A stretch of DNA of 6,086 nucleotides from Candidatus Woesearchaeota archaeon (lineage in GTDB: Archaea > Nanobdellota > Nanobdellia > Woesearchaeales > UBA11576), in assembly GCA_030591125.1 (NCBI GenBank), contig JAUVBP010000074.1, positions 1-6,086 on the forward strand, given 5' to 3'. Below the pieces are notes generated by a model. It was given only the letters and a program-made list of their open reading frames with translations. It was not told the DNA's origin and did not search any database. Below, piece after piece: positions 5,317-6,086 of the stretch (positions within the stretch are counted from its first letter, which is position 1; each line of letters begins with the position of its first letter). The position numbers and the translations under genes were made by a program.

Positions 5317-6086
5317 ATGACAGGAAAAGCAGGTGATAAGGTCAGAGTGGTCTGTGAAGACCGCGAGTACAGAGGAATTCTCATAGACAAGAAGAAAGAC
5401 GTCACAGTCCTGAAACTTGAGAACGGCTACAACATAGGCATAGAGAACAGCAGGATAAAGACTTCAGAAGTCGTTGAAGTCGGAAAAGATATAGAGATCA
5501 AATATTCTGCTGCAGGGCAGCAACAAGAAGGACTTCCCAAGATATCCATACTCCATACAGGCGGTACCATCGCATCCAAGGTCGATTACAGGACAGGAGG
5601 AGTGTACAGCTCATTCAATCCAGAGGATCTTCTCGGCATGTTCCCTGAACTGGGGGATATAGCTAACTTTGATTCAAGATTAGTGTCGAACATGTGGTCA
5701 GATGACCTCAGGTTCAAGCACTTCGGTGCGATTGCAGAAGCGGTGGCTGAAGAAGTCAAGAAAGGTGCTGAAGGAGTCATTATCGGGATGGGTACTGACA
5801 ACTTGGCTGTGGCTGCTGCTGCGGTCGCGTTTGCACTTGAGAAATGTCCTGTTCCTGTGCTCTTTGTCGGGGCGCAAAGAAGTTCTGACAGGGGAAGCAG
5901 TGATGCTGCAATGAACCTCATCTGCGCTGCGGAGTTCATCACGAAATCAGACTTTGCAGGTGTCGCTATCTGTATGCATGACTGGACCTCAGATGAGAAG
6001 TGCGTGGTGCTTCCAGCGTGTAAGACAAAGAAACTACATAGTTCCCGTCGTGATGCATTCAAACCAGTAAATGATACTGCAATCGC
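5317..6086 (+). CDS. gatD: Glu-tRNA(Gln) amidotransferase subunit D (C-terminus cut by window edge)
   Basis: The 256 complete codons visible cover over half of a typical ~430-residue GatD. With GatE it forms the archaeal enzyme that turns Glu-tRNA(Gln) into Gln-tRNA(Gln); GatD is the asparaginase-like half that frees ammonia from glutamine. Residues 6-54 form the small N-terminal beta-barrel domain peculiar to GatD (GDKVRV, then LENGYNIGIENSRIK). The asparaginase domain starts with HTGGTIAS at 80-87, nucleophile Thr84 by family alignment. GTD at 159-161 gives Thr160 and Asp161, and KKLHSSRRDAF at 238-248 gives the catalytic Lys (probably Lys239). GAQRSSDR is also typical. The second active-site segment is odd: it reads GMGTDNLAVAAAA where GatD usually has a form like AHGTDTMxYTxxA, so the His before GTD and the Thr after it are replaced. 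The four key residues are kept, so activity is still expected. gatE is not in the window. Confidence 0.95.
   Translation, partial: MTGKAGDKVRVVCEDREYRGILIDKKKDVTVLKLENGYNIGIENSRIKTSEVVEVGKDIEIKYSAAGQQQEGLPKISILHTGGTIASKVDYRTGGVYSSFNPEDLLGMFPELGDIANFDSRLVSNMWSDDLRFKHFGAIAEAVAEEVKKGAEGVIIGMGTDNLAVAAAAVAFALEKCPVPVLFVGAQRSSDRGSSDAAMNLICAAEFITKSDFAGVAICMHDWTSDEKCVVLPACKTKKLHSSRRDAFKPVNDTAI

Overview
The window is archaeal. It encodes a two-AAA-domain Cdc48/VAT unfoldase and GatD, the archaea-specific subunit of the GatDE Glu-tRNA(Gln) amidotransferase. Upstream of several genes lie archaeal TATA boxes (TTTAAATA, TTTAAAAG, TTTATAAG) spaced for TBP/TFB transcription, with a mix of leaderless and GGTGAT-type Shine-Dalgarno starts. 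GC content is moderate, with heavy use of ATA and AGA/AGG codons. The lineage cannot be fixed from the sequence alone. A DPANN-type archaeon such as a woesearchaeal relative is my guess, and a euryarchaeote is also possible.

Layout: two gene sets diverge from a roughly 230-bp promoter region at 2149-2375. On the minus strand, reading leftward, are an unrecognised helical 177-residue protein (1615-2148), a TatD-family metal-dependent hydrolase (800-1579), and a radical SAM protein of the COG2108 type (791 down to the window edge, C-terminus missing). The tatD gene seems to have its own leaderless promoter. The radical SAM gene follows tatD by 8 bp, or overlaps it by 4 bp if a GTG start is used. 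On the plus strand, reading rightward, are a 158-residue protein that looks SecB-like by pattern (2376-2852), cdc48 (2905-5184), and gatD (5317 to the window edge, C-terminus missing).

Between cdc48 and gatD, 132 bp hold two separate inverted repeats. One is a compact 11-bp perfect hairpin just after the cdc48 stop. The other is a larger arm pair of 12 matches in 13, enclosing a small hairpin and ending just before the gatD ribosome-binding site.

Functionally this is mostly core information-processing and proteostasis content: a Cdc48 unfoldase, a possible export or holdase chaperone beside it, and tRNA-dependent Gln-tRNA formation. I see no mobile element, CRISPR array, tRNA or rRNA. The points most worth a second look are the SecB-like protein next to cdc48, the structured gatD leader, the palindrome between the divergent promoters, and departures from consensus in GatD and in Cdc48 D1 and its C-terminus.
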